Source: Gemmatimonadota bacterium (GTDB taxonomy: Bacteria; Gemmatimonadota; Gemmatimonadetes; Gemmatimonadales; Gemmatimonadaceae). From it: 64,000 nucleotides of DNA. The stretch is from contig PLCA01000003.1 in assembly GCA_003134685.1 (NCBI GenBank), positions 431,174 to 495,173 of the forward strand, read 5' to 3'. The notes beneath the pieces were generated by a model. That model did not search any database, was not told the DNA's origin, and worked only from the letters and a program-made list of their open reading frames with translations. This document shows positions 33,878 to 41,420 of this stretch, in pieces. Position numbers and translations under genes: made by a program. Numbering within the stretch: the stretch's first letter is position 1; each line of letters opens with the position of its first letter.

Positions 33878-35317
33878 ATGCTCGCCGACGCGACTCGCAA
33901 AAAGCTTTCCGCCGCGGAATCCGCACGCCAGGATCAGCAATGGCGCATCTGGATTCCTCTCGCGGCTGTAGTACTCGCGCTCGTCGCCTTGGTCGTGATC
34001 CCGGTAGTCCGCACGCGGCTCGTCGAGCCTCTGCACGAAGACCTGCGATCAGTAATCGAACCCGGGCGCAGTCTGGTGACGCGTATCCACGTCGCGCTCG
34101 CGGTCGAAGGGGTTCTGGTCCACCGCATCCTCGAGCAGCCGGACACCGCGCTCACGGCTCGGTACCGCAGCGCGGTCGCCGACGAGCTGGCGGCTTACGC
34201 GGGACTCCAGCCGTTGATGGTCCACCTGGGGCCCGACGCCAGGAGGGAGTTCAGAGACCTGAGCGCGCTACAATTGGAATGGCACTCTGCGATCGACCAG
34301 TCACTGGCAGTAGCGCGTGGAACGAGTCGGGTAAAGGATCCTTTTTATAGCGCCAAATATGAGGATCTGCTGGTGGCTGCCTCCCGCCTCGACCAAGCGC
34401 TGAGCGTAGGAGCGCAGCGACGATGGGTCGAAATTGCGGCTATGAATCGCACGCAGGGTTGGGTGGCTGTGCCGGTCGGCATTCTCGCGCTGGGTGCAGC
34501 CCTCATTGTCGGATGGCTCGCCCGCCGCCTCCGCCTGTTTGCAGTCACCGCCGAAAGCAGGCGCGCCGAGCTCCAACAGGCCATCGAGGCGCGCGCTCGC
34601 ATCATGAGAGGAGTGAGCCACGACCTGAAGAATCCGCTCCACGCAATTCTTGGCCACACTGAGCTTCTCCAACAGGGAATCAAAGGCCCTCTGACCGACG
34701 AGCAAAAAGCGACGCTGAGCCGGATACGCAAATCCGTCGACGCGTTACTCTCTCTCATCAACGACATCCTGGACTTATCCCGCGCGGAGGGCGGCCAGTT
34801 GAGGATCACGCCCGGCGAGACGCGGGTCTTGCCCGTTATCCGCGAGACCATCGACGAACATTCGGCAAGCGCCGCCGCCGCCGGACACAGGTTGGACGTT
34901 CAGCTTCCCGGTGATTTTCCGCCGATAACTACGGATCCGCAGCGCGTGCAACAGATACTCGGAAACCTGCTCTCCAACGCCATCAAATACACGCCGGCAG
35001 GCGGACAGATCAAAGTGCGCGCGGAGATAAGGACGCGCGACGGCGTCACGGGCGCCCAGCGTTGGGCCGCGATCGAGGTAATCGACACCGGGCCGGGCAT
35101 CCCGAGCGATCAGGTCGACCGAATATTTGACGAGTTCTCCAGGTTGAAGATCCATGAAGACATGCCTGGGGCAGGCCTCGGCCTGGCGATTGCGCGTCGG
35201 GTTTCACGCCTCTTGGGGGGCGATCTTACCGTGACGAGCGTTGATAGCCGCGGATCAGCGTTCACTCTCTGGCTGCCGCTTGAGATCGACGCGTCGGGAG
35301 AGAAAACGCCGGCGTAG
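33878..35317 (+). CDS. Sensor histidine kinase
   Basis: 479 residues. A first membrane segment lies at about 26-46 (WIPLAAVVLALVALVVIPVV), a periplasmic helical sensor at about 50-190, and a second segment at about 195-215. HisKA follows with GVSHDLKNPL (phospho-acceptor His248). The ATPase domain has ILGNLLSNAIKYTP (N box), IDTGPGIP (G1) and GAGLGLAIARR (G2). It has no response regulator beside it, so its partner is elsewhere. It is 24 bases downstream of the GH15 gene and may share its transcript. It is flanked by a 19-base near-identical direct repeat. Confidence 0.93.
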   Translation: MLADATRKKLSAAESARQDQQWRIWIPLAAVVLALVALVVIPVVRTRLVEPLHEDLRSVIEPGRSLVTRIHVALAVEGVLVHRILEQPDTALTARYRSAVADELAAYAGLQPLMVHLGPDARREFRDLSALQLEWHSAIDQSLAVARGTSRVKDPFYSAKYEDLLVAASRLDQALSVGAQRRWVEIAAMNRTQGWVAVPVGILALGAALIVGWLARRLRLFAVTAESRRAELQQAIEARARIMRGVSHDLKNPLHAILGHTELLQQGIKGPLTDEQKATLSRIRKSVDALLSLINDILDLSRAEGGQLRITPGETRVLPVIRETIDEHSASAAAAGHRLDVQLPGDFPPITTDPQRVQQILGNLLSNAIKYTPAGGQIKVRAEIRTRDGVTGAQRWAAIEVIDTGPGIPSDQVDRIFDEFSRLKIHEDMPGAGLGLAIARRVSRLLGGDLTVTSVDSRGSAFTLWLPLEIDASGEKTPA

Positions 35318-35340
35318 GCGCGAGGCGCAACTGACTGCAA

Positions 35341-35359
35341 AGCAAAAGAAGACGACCTG
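35341..35359 (+). repeat. 19-base direct repeat, second copy (after the kinase gene)
   Basis: agcaaaagaagacgacctg matches the copy at 33859-33877 with one difference. It runs into the left arm of the terminator at 35348. Confidence 0.75.
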
Positions 35360-35416
35360 CCCGGAGCTCCCAGCTTAAAAGCTGGGGGCTCCGGGCAGGT
35401 CGTCTTCCCTTTTTTG
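35348..35416. terminator. Very long bidirectional terminator hairpin
   Basis: A 29-base arm (35348-35376) pairs with 35379-35407 with a single G-U type mismatch. The plus side is followed by cccttttttg and the minus side by cttcttttgc. It lies between the convergent histidine kinase and symporter genes and can terminate both. The stem is far longer than usual. Confidence 0.92.
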
Positions 35417-35457
35417 TTAGCGCCGAGGGATCTGTCTCGCGCTAGTAAGCAACACCC

Positions 35458-37068
35458 TTATCTGAATACTATCCAAAGCGCACCGATTATTGCCGCGAGC
35501 AGCACCGACAGCGTGATTTGCAGGCTCCTCTCTCGAGGACTTGTCTTTACGGCGTCCGATGGCGCAACGGTCTGAAGTGTGAGATCCGCGACGCGCTCAG
35601 TAGCCGGAGGTGGAGTCATCATACTCACGACAATAAGTATTGCGCTGCACAGGAGGAAGAGAAGTGCCGCGAAATGGAGAAAGTTGATCCCTGCGAGCCA
35701 CGACCAAAACGTCCCGCTCGGCAACTTGGCCCTCGCAAGCTCCAGCACCAGACGCGAAAAACCGATCACGAAGCCCGACCATAATGCGGCGAGAGCACCC
35801 TTCCCATTAAGCCGTGGGCTCAGGACCCCCAGGAGGAAGACCGCCGCGATCGGTGGTGCGATGTACGCCTGGATGCTCTGTAGATAGATGTAGAGCTGCG
35901 ACGAGACGAATTTCATGGCCGGAATCCAGGCGAGTCCCACGAATACCAGTATCACCGTGGTCACACGCCCCACGAACACCAGACGCGCCTCACTGGCCCT
36001 CGGCCTCCACTTGCGGTAGACGTCCCATGTCAGCAGGGTCGAGACAGAGTTGAACGCGGAAGCGAGTGAGCTCATTAGTGCCGCGAGCATCCCGGCGAGG
36101 ACGAGGCCCTTGAATCCGATCGGGAGAAGGCGCGTGACGAGTATCGGATAGGCAGCGTCGGTCATGCCGCCTCTAACGTCCGCGTACAACGCATAGGCGA
36201 TGATGCCGGGGAGCACGAAGATGAAGACCGGAAGAATCTTCAGATAGCCGGCGAAGATCGTCCCACGACGGGCTTCCTCGATGTTGCGGGCCGCCAGGAC
36301 GCGCTGGACTATGTGTTGATCCGTACACCAATACCAGATGCCGAGGATCGGTGCTCCGAAGACAACTCCTGTCCAGGGGAAATCCTTGTGGTTGGACGGT
36401 TTCCACATCGAGAAAAAGTCAGGCGGCACTCTGGCTTGAAGCCCGGACCAGCCGCCCACTGCATGGAGACCGATGAACATCAGGGTAACTGATCCCACGA
36501 TCAGCACCACGGCCTGCATCACCTCGGTATAGATCACCGCGCGCAGTCCACCGAAAATCGTGTACAGCCCGGTAATGACGATGAGGATGGCCGCGCTGGT
36601 CCAGAAATCGAACCCTGTCACCGCTCGCATCACGACGCCGCCGGCGTACAACGTGACGCTGATCTTCGTGAGCACGTAACCGACTATGGACACCCAGGTG
36701 AAGTATGAGCGCGCGGCGGGGTTGTAGCGGCGCTCGAGGAACTCCGGCATGGTGTAAACGCCGCTTCGCAGATAGAAGGGGACGAACAGCCAGCCCAGGA
36801 GCAACAGGATGAAGCTCGCGAGCCACTCGAAGTGGCCGACGGCCAGGCCGCTCGACGCTCCGGTTCCGGCGAGCCCCACGAGATGCTCGCTCCCGATGTT
36901 GGAAGCGAAGAGGCTGGCTCCGACCGCAATCCAACCCACATCCCTGCTCGCGAGAAAGAAGTCCGAGCTCACGTTTTTCTCTTTACGCGCGGCCCAGTAG
37001 GCGATCCCCGAGAGCACGAGGAAGTACGCTACGATCACGAGGATGTCGATGATGCTGAGGTTGCTCAT
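35458..37068 (-). CDS. Sodium:solute symporter (SSS family, SglT-like)
   Basis: 536 residues, about 14 membrane segments. Family signatures: FFLASRDVGWIAVGASLFASNIGSEHLVGLAG near the N-terminus, YTIFGGLRAVIYTEVMQ in the middle, and GMLAALMSSLASAFNS with the sodium-site serines. The C-terminal cytoplasmic loop carries WIPAMKFVSSQLYIYLQSIQAYIAPP. SglT-type members import glucose, galactose or other monosaccharides with sodium. It is divergent from the mannoside operon, which suggests a second uptake route for its sugars. Confidence 0.92.
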   Translation of the reverse strand: MSNLSIIDILVIVAYFLVLSGIAYWAARKEKNVSSDFFLASRDVGWIAVGASLFASNIGSEHLVGLAGTGASSGLAVGHFEWLASFILLLLGWLFVPFYLRSGVYTMPEFLERRYNPAARSYFTWVSIVGYVLTKISVTLYAGGVVMRAVTGFDFWTSAAILIVITGLYTIFGGLRAVIYTEVMQAVVLIVGSVTLMFIGLHAVGGWSGLQARVPPDFFSMWKPSNHKDFPWTGVVFGAPILGIWYWCTDQHIVQRVLAARNIEEARRGTIFAGYLKILPVFIFVLPGIIAYALYADVRGGMTDAAYPILVTRLLPIGFKGLVLAGMLAALMSSLASAFNSVSTLLTWDVYRKWRPRASEARLVFVGRVTTVILVFVGLAWIPAMKFVSSQLYIYLQSIQAYIAPPIAAVFLLGVLSPRLNGKGALAALWSGFVIGFSRLVLELARAKLPSGTFWSWLAGINFLHFAALLFLLCSAILIVVSMMTPPPATERVADLTLQTVAPSDAVKTSPRERSLQITLSVLLAAIIGALWIVFR

Positions 37069-37222
37069 GGCGTTTCTTCGGTGAGAGAGAAGTGGACGGC
37101 CGAGCCCTTTTGCTACGCTCCGCGATCTCTAAAGCGGAGTCCGCGAAGAATCTGAAGCATTTCGGGGTTGAGCGCTACGGATGCCGGGCCGACGGGCGGT
37201 CCTGCCCGCTCGTTGACTCGCT

Positions 37223-37251
37223 TGACACCGGGCGGGCTGACTCCCACATTC
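37223..37251 (+). promoter_or_regulatory. Possible promoter of the mannoside operon
   Basis: TTGACA at 37223-37228 is followed after 17 bases by CACATT (3 of 6 to consensus), 25 bases before the ATG at 37277. The 208-base divergent gap also holds a gggc-ggtcct-gccc hairpin at about 37193-37208. Confidence 0.45.
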
Positions 37252-37276
37252 GCCACCACCCGCAGAGGAGGCATGA

Positions 37277-38197
37277 ATGAGCAGTGAGATCACTCGGCGG
37301 ACGTTTCTCGTTGGAGCGGGTGCCGGAGCCGCGGGACTCATCGGGCTCAGGCCCGCACCCGCCGAAGCCACAGATCTGATCGCGGCCGAGCCTCGGCGCG
37401 AAGCTGAGCTCGATGCCGGGCGGTCTGCATCGGCGTTCAAGCTCTCGGTCACGCGGTGGCCTTTTCACCAATTCACTCTCGACCAGCTGTGTCAGATGTC
37501 TCGAGAGCTGGGACTCGATTCGGTCGAGCTCCTCGAGCCGGAGGAATGGGCGATTCCAAAGCGCTACGGACTCACGTGCGCAATGGGATACGCGACCGTC
37601 CCGAACCCGGACACACGACTCACGCAGGGCTTCAACCGGGTCGAGAATCACGCCTGGCTCATCCCGGCTTATCAACGCGCAATCCCGCTCGCGGCGGTGG
37701 CTGGAGTGCCGAACGTGATCTGCTTTTCCGGAAACCGTGCCGGTCAGAACGATGACGAGGGTCGGGCAGTCTGCGCGCGCGGGCTCGCTCCCCTTGTCCC
37801 AATCGCGGAGCGTCACGGCGTGACGCTGTGCATGGAGCTGCTCAACTCGAAAATCGATCATCCGGATTACCAGTGCGATCACACCGCGTGGGGCGTGGCG
37901 CTCGCAAAGCAGGTCAATTCGGACCGATTCAAGCTGCTTTACGACATCTACCATATGCAGATCATGGAAGGCGACGTGATCCGCACGATCCGCGACAACC
38001 ACCGATATATTGGGCATTACCATACAGGCGGGGTACCAGGACGGCACGAAATCGATTCCTCCCAGGAGCTGAACTATCCGGCAGTCATGCGAGCGATCGC
38101 CGAATCGGGATTCACGGGGTACGTGGCGCAGGAATTCGTCCCCACACGCGATCCGCGCACTTCACTCGCTGAAGCTGTCCGGCTCTGCCGTGTGTAG
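37277..38197 (+). CDS. Tat-exported TIM-barrel isomerase/epimerase-like protein (hydroxypyruvate isomerase type)
   Basis: 306 residues. A twin-arginine signal (TRRTFLVGAGAGAAGLIGL) ends near residue 35. The xylose-isomerase-like barrel follows, with MELLNSKIDHPDYQCDH, LLYDIYHMQIMEGDVI, IGHYHTGGVPGRHEID and GYVAQEFVPT, placing the metal-binding Glu, Asp and His as in hydroxypyruvate isomerases. Tat export means it folds with its metal before reaching the periplasm. A good GAGGAGG ribosome site is present. It is first in the run leading to the GH130 and ABC genes, 3 bases ahead of the next start, so an isomerase acting on the locus sugar is likely. Confidence 0.85.
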   Translation: MSSEITRRTFLVGAGAGAAGLIGLRPAPAEATDLIAAEPRREAELDAGRSASAFKLSVTRWPFHQFTLDQLCQMSRELGLDSVELLEPEEWAIPKRYGLTCAMGYATVPNPDTRLTQGFNRVENHAWLIPAYQRAIPLAAVAGVPNVICFSGNRAGQNDDEGRAVCARGLAPLVPIAERHGVTLCMELLNSKIDHPDYQCDHTAWGVALAKQVNSDRFKLLYDIYHMQIMEGDVIRTIRDNHRYIGHYHTGGVPGRHEIDSSQELNYPAVMRAIAESGFTGYVAQEFVPTRDPRTSLAEAVRLCRV

Positions 38198-38200
38198 CGC

Positions 38201-39265
38201 GTGATGGCCAACCGCGCGTCAGAAAACCCGATCATCACCCCGGCGATGGTCCTGCCTTCGAGGCCGGACTTCGAAGTGCTGGGTGTGTTCAATCCCGCTG
38301 TCACTCGACACGACGGACAGGTGGTGCTGCTGGTGCGCGTGGCGGAGGCTCCGCGGAAGATGTCGAGCGCGCTGGCGGCCGCGCCCATCTTCAATGCGGA
38401 CACTGGCCGCATCGAGATCAAGCGGTGGCAGGTCACCGAGAAAGGGCCGGATGTGAGTGATCCGCGGCTCGTAGTCGACAATGGGAAGACCTGGCTCACG
38501 TCGATGTCGCACCTGCGAGTCGCGCGCTCCACTGACGGCATCCATTTCGACGTCGAAGGACTACCGGCACTCGTTGCCGCAAACGCATACGAGTCGTTTG
38601 GGCTGGAAGACCCGCGCATCACGCACCTCGACGGCGTGTACTGGATCACCTACACCGCCGTGTCGCACTACGGAATCGGGACGGGTCTCGCCTCGACCCT
38701 CGATTTCAGAACGTTCGAGCGGCACGGGGTCATCTTCCCGCCTCCCAACCGCAACGTCACGATCTTTCCCGAGAAGATCGGGGGGCTGTACGCGGCGCTG
38801 CACAGACCTATGCCGGAAGGTCTGGGACAGCATTCGATCTGGACCGCAAGATCGTCGGATCTGAAATCGTGGGGGAGCCACCGCCTCGTCGCGACGCCGA
38901 GGGACGGCGGCTGGGATGACACGAAGGTGGGAGGCGGGGCGGTGCCGTTCCGGGTGCACTATGGCAAGGAAGATGGCTGGCTGGCGATCTATCACGGCGT
39001 CACTGGCTCGCCGCCCACCTACTCGCTCGGCGCCCTGCTTCTCAATCGGCACGATCCCTCTCGAGTGAGAGCGCGCTCGCGCGAGCCGATTCTCAAGCCC
39101 GAAGCGCCGTACGAGCGCGAAGGATTCTTCGGCAGCGTCGTGTTCACGTGCGGCGCCCTGACGGACGGCGATCTCGTGCGCGTCTACTACGGCGCCGCCG
39201 ATGGCGTCACGGCTGTGGCCGATCTGTCCCTACAGGAGATTCTATCGGGACTGGTGGAGGCGTGA
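38201..39265 (+). CDS. GH130-family beta-mannoside phosphorylase-like enzyme, first copy
   Basis: 354 residues, no signal peptide. A five-blade propeller of the GH130 type: VFNPAVTRHDGQVVLLVRVAE, ESFGLEDPRITHLDGVYWITYTA (catalytic region), NRNVTIFPEKIGGLYAALHRP, a WDDTKVGGGAVPF phosphate-pocket segment, and a final VYYGAADGVTAVA. GH130 enzymes phosphorolyse beta-1,4- or 1,2-mannosidic bonds to mannose-1-phosphate, saving ATP in the cytoplasm. The start is GTG directly before an ATG at 38204. The stop overlaps the GH5 start (gtga). Confidence 0.92.
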   Translation: MMANRASENPIITPAMVLPSRPDFEVLGVFNPAVTRHDGQVVLLVRVAEAPRKMSSALAAAPIFNADTGRIEIKRWQVTEKGPDVSDPRLVVDNGKTWLTSMSHLRVARSTDGIHFDVEGLPALVAANAYESFGLEDPRITHLDGVYWITYTAVSHYGIGTGLASTLDFRTFERHGVIFPPPNRNVTIFPEKIGGLYAALHRPMPEGLGQHSIWTARSSDLKSWGSHRLVATPRDGGWDDTKVGGGAVPFRVHYGKEDGWLAIYHGVTGSPPTYSLGALLLNRHDPSRVRARSREPILKPEAPYEREGFFGSVVFTCGALTDGDLVRVYYGAADGVTAVADLSLQEILSGLVEA

Positions 39266-40437
39266 GCTTCGAGCTCGGCATCAACTATTGGCCTCGCCGT
39301 AGCGCGATGTACATGTGGGAAGATTTCGACCTGGGCGAGGTGCGCGAGGACATGACGCACATGGCCGACCTCGGCTTCGATGTCGTGCGGGTGTTTGCAC
39401 GGACGAAGGACTTCCTCCCCGCTCCGTCGACTGTGGACGGCGGCATGATCGCGCGACTGGTTGAAGTAGTCCGCGCGGCCGCGGACACCGGGCTCAGGGT
39501 GGTGCCGACGCTCATCGTCCTCAACATGAGCGGCACGATCTGGTGGCCGGCCTGGATGCTCGACGCAAAGGGCCGGCCGGGAGATCTCTTCTCGGATCCG
39601 GTCATCCTTCGCTCACAGGCAGTGTTGGCGCAGACGTGCGCGCGCGCCCTCGCCGGCGACGCAACGATCCGCGGGTTCGACCTCGCGAACGAGATCGATG
39701 ACGCCCAGCTCCCCCGGTCGCGGGAAGCGGCCTGCGCATGGGGCTCGATGCTCGCGAACACGATCCGGGAAGAGGCGCCGGGCGCGCAAATCCGGATCGG
39801 AGCGCACCTGCCATCTTTGACTACCGATAACAACATGCGCGTGGACGATCTCGCCGACATCGTCGACGAGGATGTGATGCACGCTTATCCACTGTATTCG
39901 GACTTCGCCCGCTCATTCCTCGATCCGGAGCTGGTCCCGTTCTCGTGCGCATTGACGGCCGGACTCGCGGGTGCAGGGCGTCGGCCTCTGATGCAGGAAT
40001 TCGGGATGTGCACCGCCCCGAGCGGATCCCCCGGGCGCACAATCACCGACGATTTCCTGGGAGTCCCGAGGTCGCAATACCTGGCGTCGGAGAAGGAGCA
40101 GGCGGCGTATTACGAGGCCGTGCTGGCGAGATTGCTGGCGACCGGCGCTGCCGGTGCCTACGCGTGGTGTTACGCCGACTACGACCCTCGATTGTTCGAA
40201 CGACCCCCGCTCGCGACCGCCGTCCGGGAGCGGACGTTCGGGCTCGTGCGCGCGGACGGGAGCGAGAAGCCCGCTGCCAACGTGTTCCGGAGATTCCGGC
40301 AGCGTCGCGACGACGGCACGCTGGCGCAGGGGGAAGTCGCTCCAGTGCTCGACGTGAGCGCCGATGACTACTACGTGGAGCCGGCAAAGCACTTCGGACG
40401 CCTCTATTCAAAATGGGTGGCGCGGGGAACTTCATGA
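39262..40437 (+). CDS. GH5-like beta-mannanase/cellulase-type glycosidase, cytoplasmic
   Basis: 391 residues from the GTG at 39262, which overlaps the previous stop by 4 bases; an upstream frame to 39148 is only overlap with GH130. The barrel starts FELGINYWPRRSAMYMWEDF. The acid/base lies in FDLANEID (Glu144) and the nucleophile in LMQEFGM (Glu246), the spacing of clan-A enzymes. There is no signal peptide, so it works on imported oligosaccharides rather than polymer. Its ATGA overlap with the next gene keeps it in the coupled operon. Beta-mannosidase or mannanase activity is inferred from the two flanking GH130 genes. Confidence 0.85.
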   Translation: MSFELGINYWPRRSAMYMWEDFDLGEVREDMTHMADLGFDVVRVFARTKDFLPAPSTVDGGMIARLVEVVRAAADTGLRVVPTLIVLNMSGTIWWPAWMLDAKGRPGDLFSDPVILRSQAVLAQTCARALAGDATIRGFDLANEIDDAQLPRSREAACAWGSMLANTIREEAPGAQIRIGAHLPSLTTDNNMRVDDLADIVDEDVMHAYPLYSDFARSFLDPELVPFSCALTAGLAGAGRRPLMQEFGMCTAPSGSPGRTITDDFLGVPRSQYLASEKEQAAYYEAVLARLLATGAAGAYAWCYADYDPRLFERPPLATAVRERTFGLVRADGSEKPAANVFRRFRQRRDDGTLAQGEVAPVLDVSADDYYVEPAKHFGRLYSKWVARGTS

Positions 40438-41420
40438 TCGCGCCGCTCGAGCGTCTTGCGACCAACCCACTCATTCGCCCCTCGGACATTTCGTTCGTCA
40501 AGGCGAGCGGAACGTTCAATCCTGGAGTGACAGTCGACCGCGCGAGCGACAGGGTCCTGCTGCTCGTTCGGGTGTTCGAGGAAGCTTCACGGAGATCGTG
40601 TCTCGGGCTGGCGCTGTCGTCGGACGGCAAGCGAATCGACGAGATATGGGATCGCCCCGCGGTCGCGCGCGATGCGCCGTACGAGCATTGGGGCGTCGAG
40701 GACGCCCGCATCACCTATTTCGAGAGCGAAAAGCGCTATGCCATCACCTACACCGGGTACTCGCGCGACGGACCCCGGGTGTGCCTGATCACGACCGACA
40801 ACCTGCTTACTCCAACGAGCTACAAGCGTCACGGCCCGCGCATCGACGGTGAAAACAAGAACTGCGTGATCCTGCCGGAGAAGATAGACGGCAAGTACGT
40901 CATCCTCCATCGGCCAATGCCCCGCATCGTTTGCATCAAAGTGGCCAAGCTCGAAAAGAAGTGGCCGGCGAACGGTGTGCCCCTCGTTGGACCGCAGCCA
41001 AATACCTGGCGGAGCTCGCGCGTCGGCGCCGGCGCGCCGCCCGTGCGCACGGACATCGGCTGGCTGTTTCCATTTCACGGCGCAACATCAATCGAAGAGG
41101 GGAACGTCTACTCGATGGGCTGGTGCGTGCTCGATCTGAAGAACCCGGAAAAGGTTCTCTACGTGTCAGATGCGCCCGCGCTCACGCCGGAAGCGCCCTA
41201 CGAGATCCAGCGAGAGTCGATCCCGCAGGTAGACATGGCGAACTTCAGGACAGGCGTGCGCGTTGTCTTCCCACAGGGTCTGGTCGAGCGAGGGGAAGAT
41301 TTCCTGGTTTACTATGGAGCCGCTGACGTCTCGGTTGCGGCGGCGCGCGTCAACAAGCGCGAGCTGATATCGTCTCTGGGAGAAGCCATCAGATTGAAGC
41401 AGGGCGGAATCCCCCTGTGA
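40434..41420 (+). CDS. GH130-family beta-mannoside phosphorylase-like enzyme, second copy
   Basis: 328 residues from the ATG at 40434 in the ATGA overlap. The propeller motifs are TFNPGVTVDRASDRVLLLVRVFE, HWGVEDARITYFESEKRYAITYT, NKNCVILPEKIDGKYVILHRPMP, WRSSRVGAGAPPV and VYYGAADVSVAAA. It is only moderately similar to the first copy, so the two may split chain lengths or linkage types, as seen with paired GH130 enzymes. It is cytoplasmic. Its stop overlaps the GTG of the fused binding protein. Confidence 0.92.
   Translation: MIAPLERLATNPLIRPSDISFVKASGTFNPGVTVDRASDRVLLLVRVFEEASRRSCLGLALSSDGKRIDEIWDRPAVARDAPYEHWGVEDARITYFESEKRYAITYTGYSRDGPRVCLITTDNLLTPTSYKRHGPRIDGENKNCVILPEKIDGKYVILHRPMPRIVCIKVAKLEKKWPANGVPLVGPQPNTWRSSRVGAGAPPVRTDIGWLFPFHGATSIEEGNVYSMGWCVLDLKNPEKVLYVSDAPALTPEAPYEIQRESIPQVDMANFRTGVRVVFPQGLVERGEDFLVYYGAADVSVAAARVNKRELISSLGEAIRLKQGGIPL

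Noticed and set aside
39148..39261. Upstream extension of the GH5 gene
   Set aside because: The added residues are Arg-rich shadow sequence of GH130; the GTGA overlap start fits the operon pattern.
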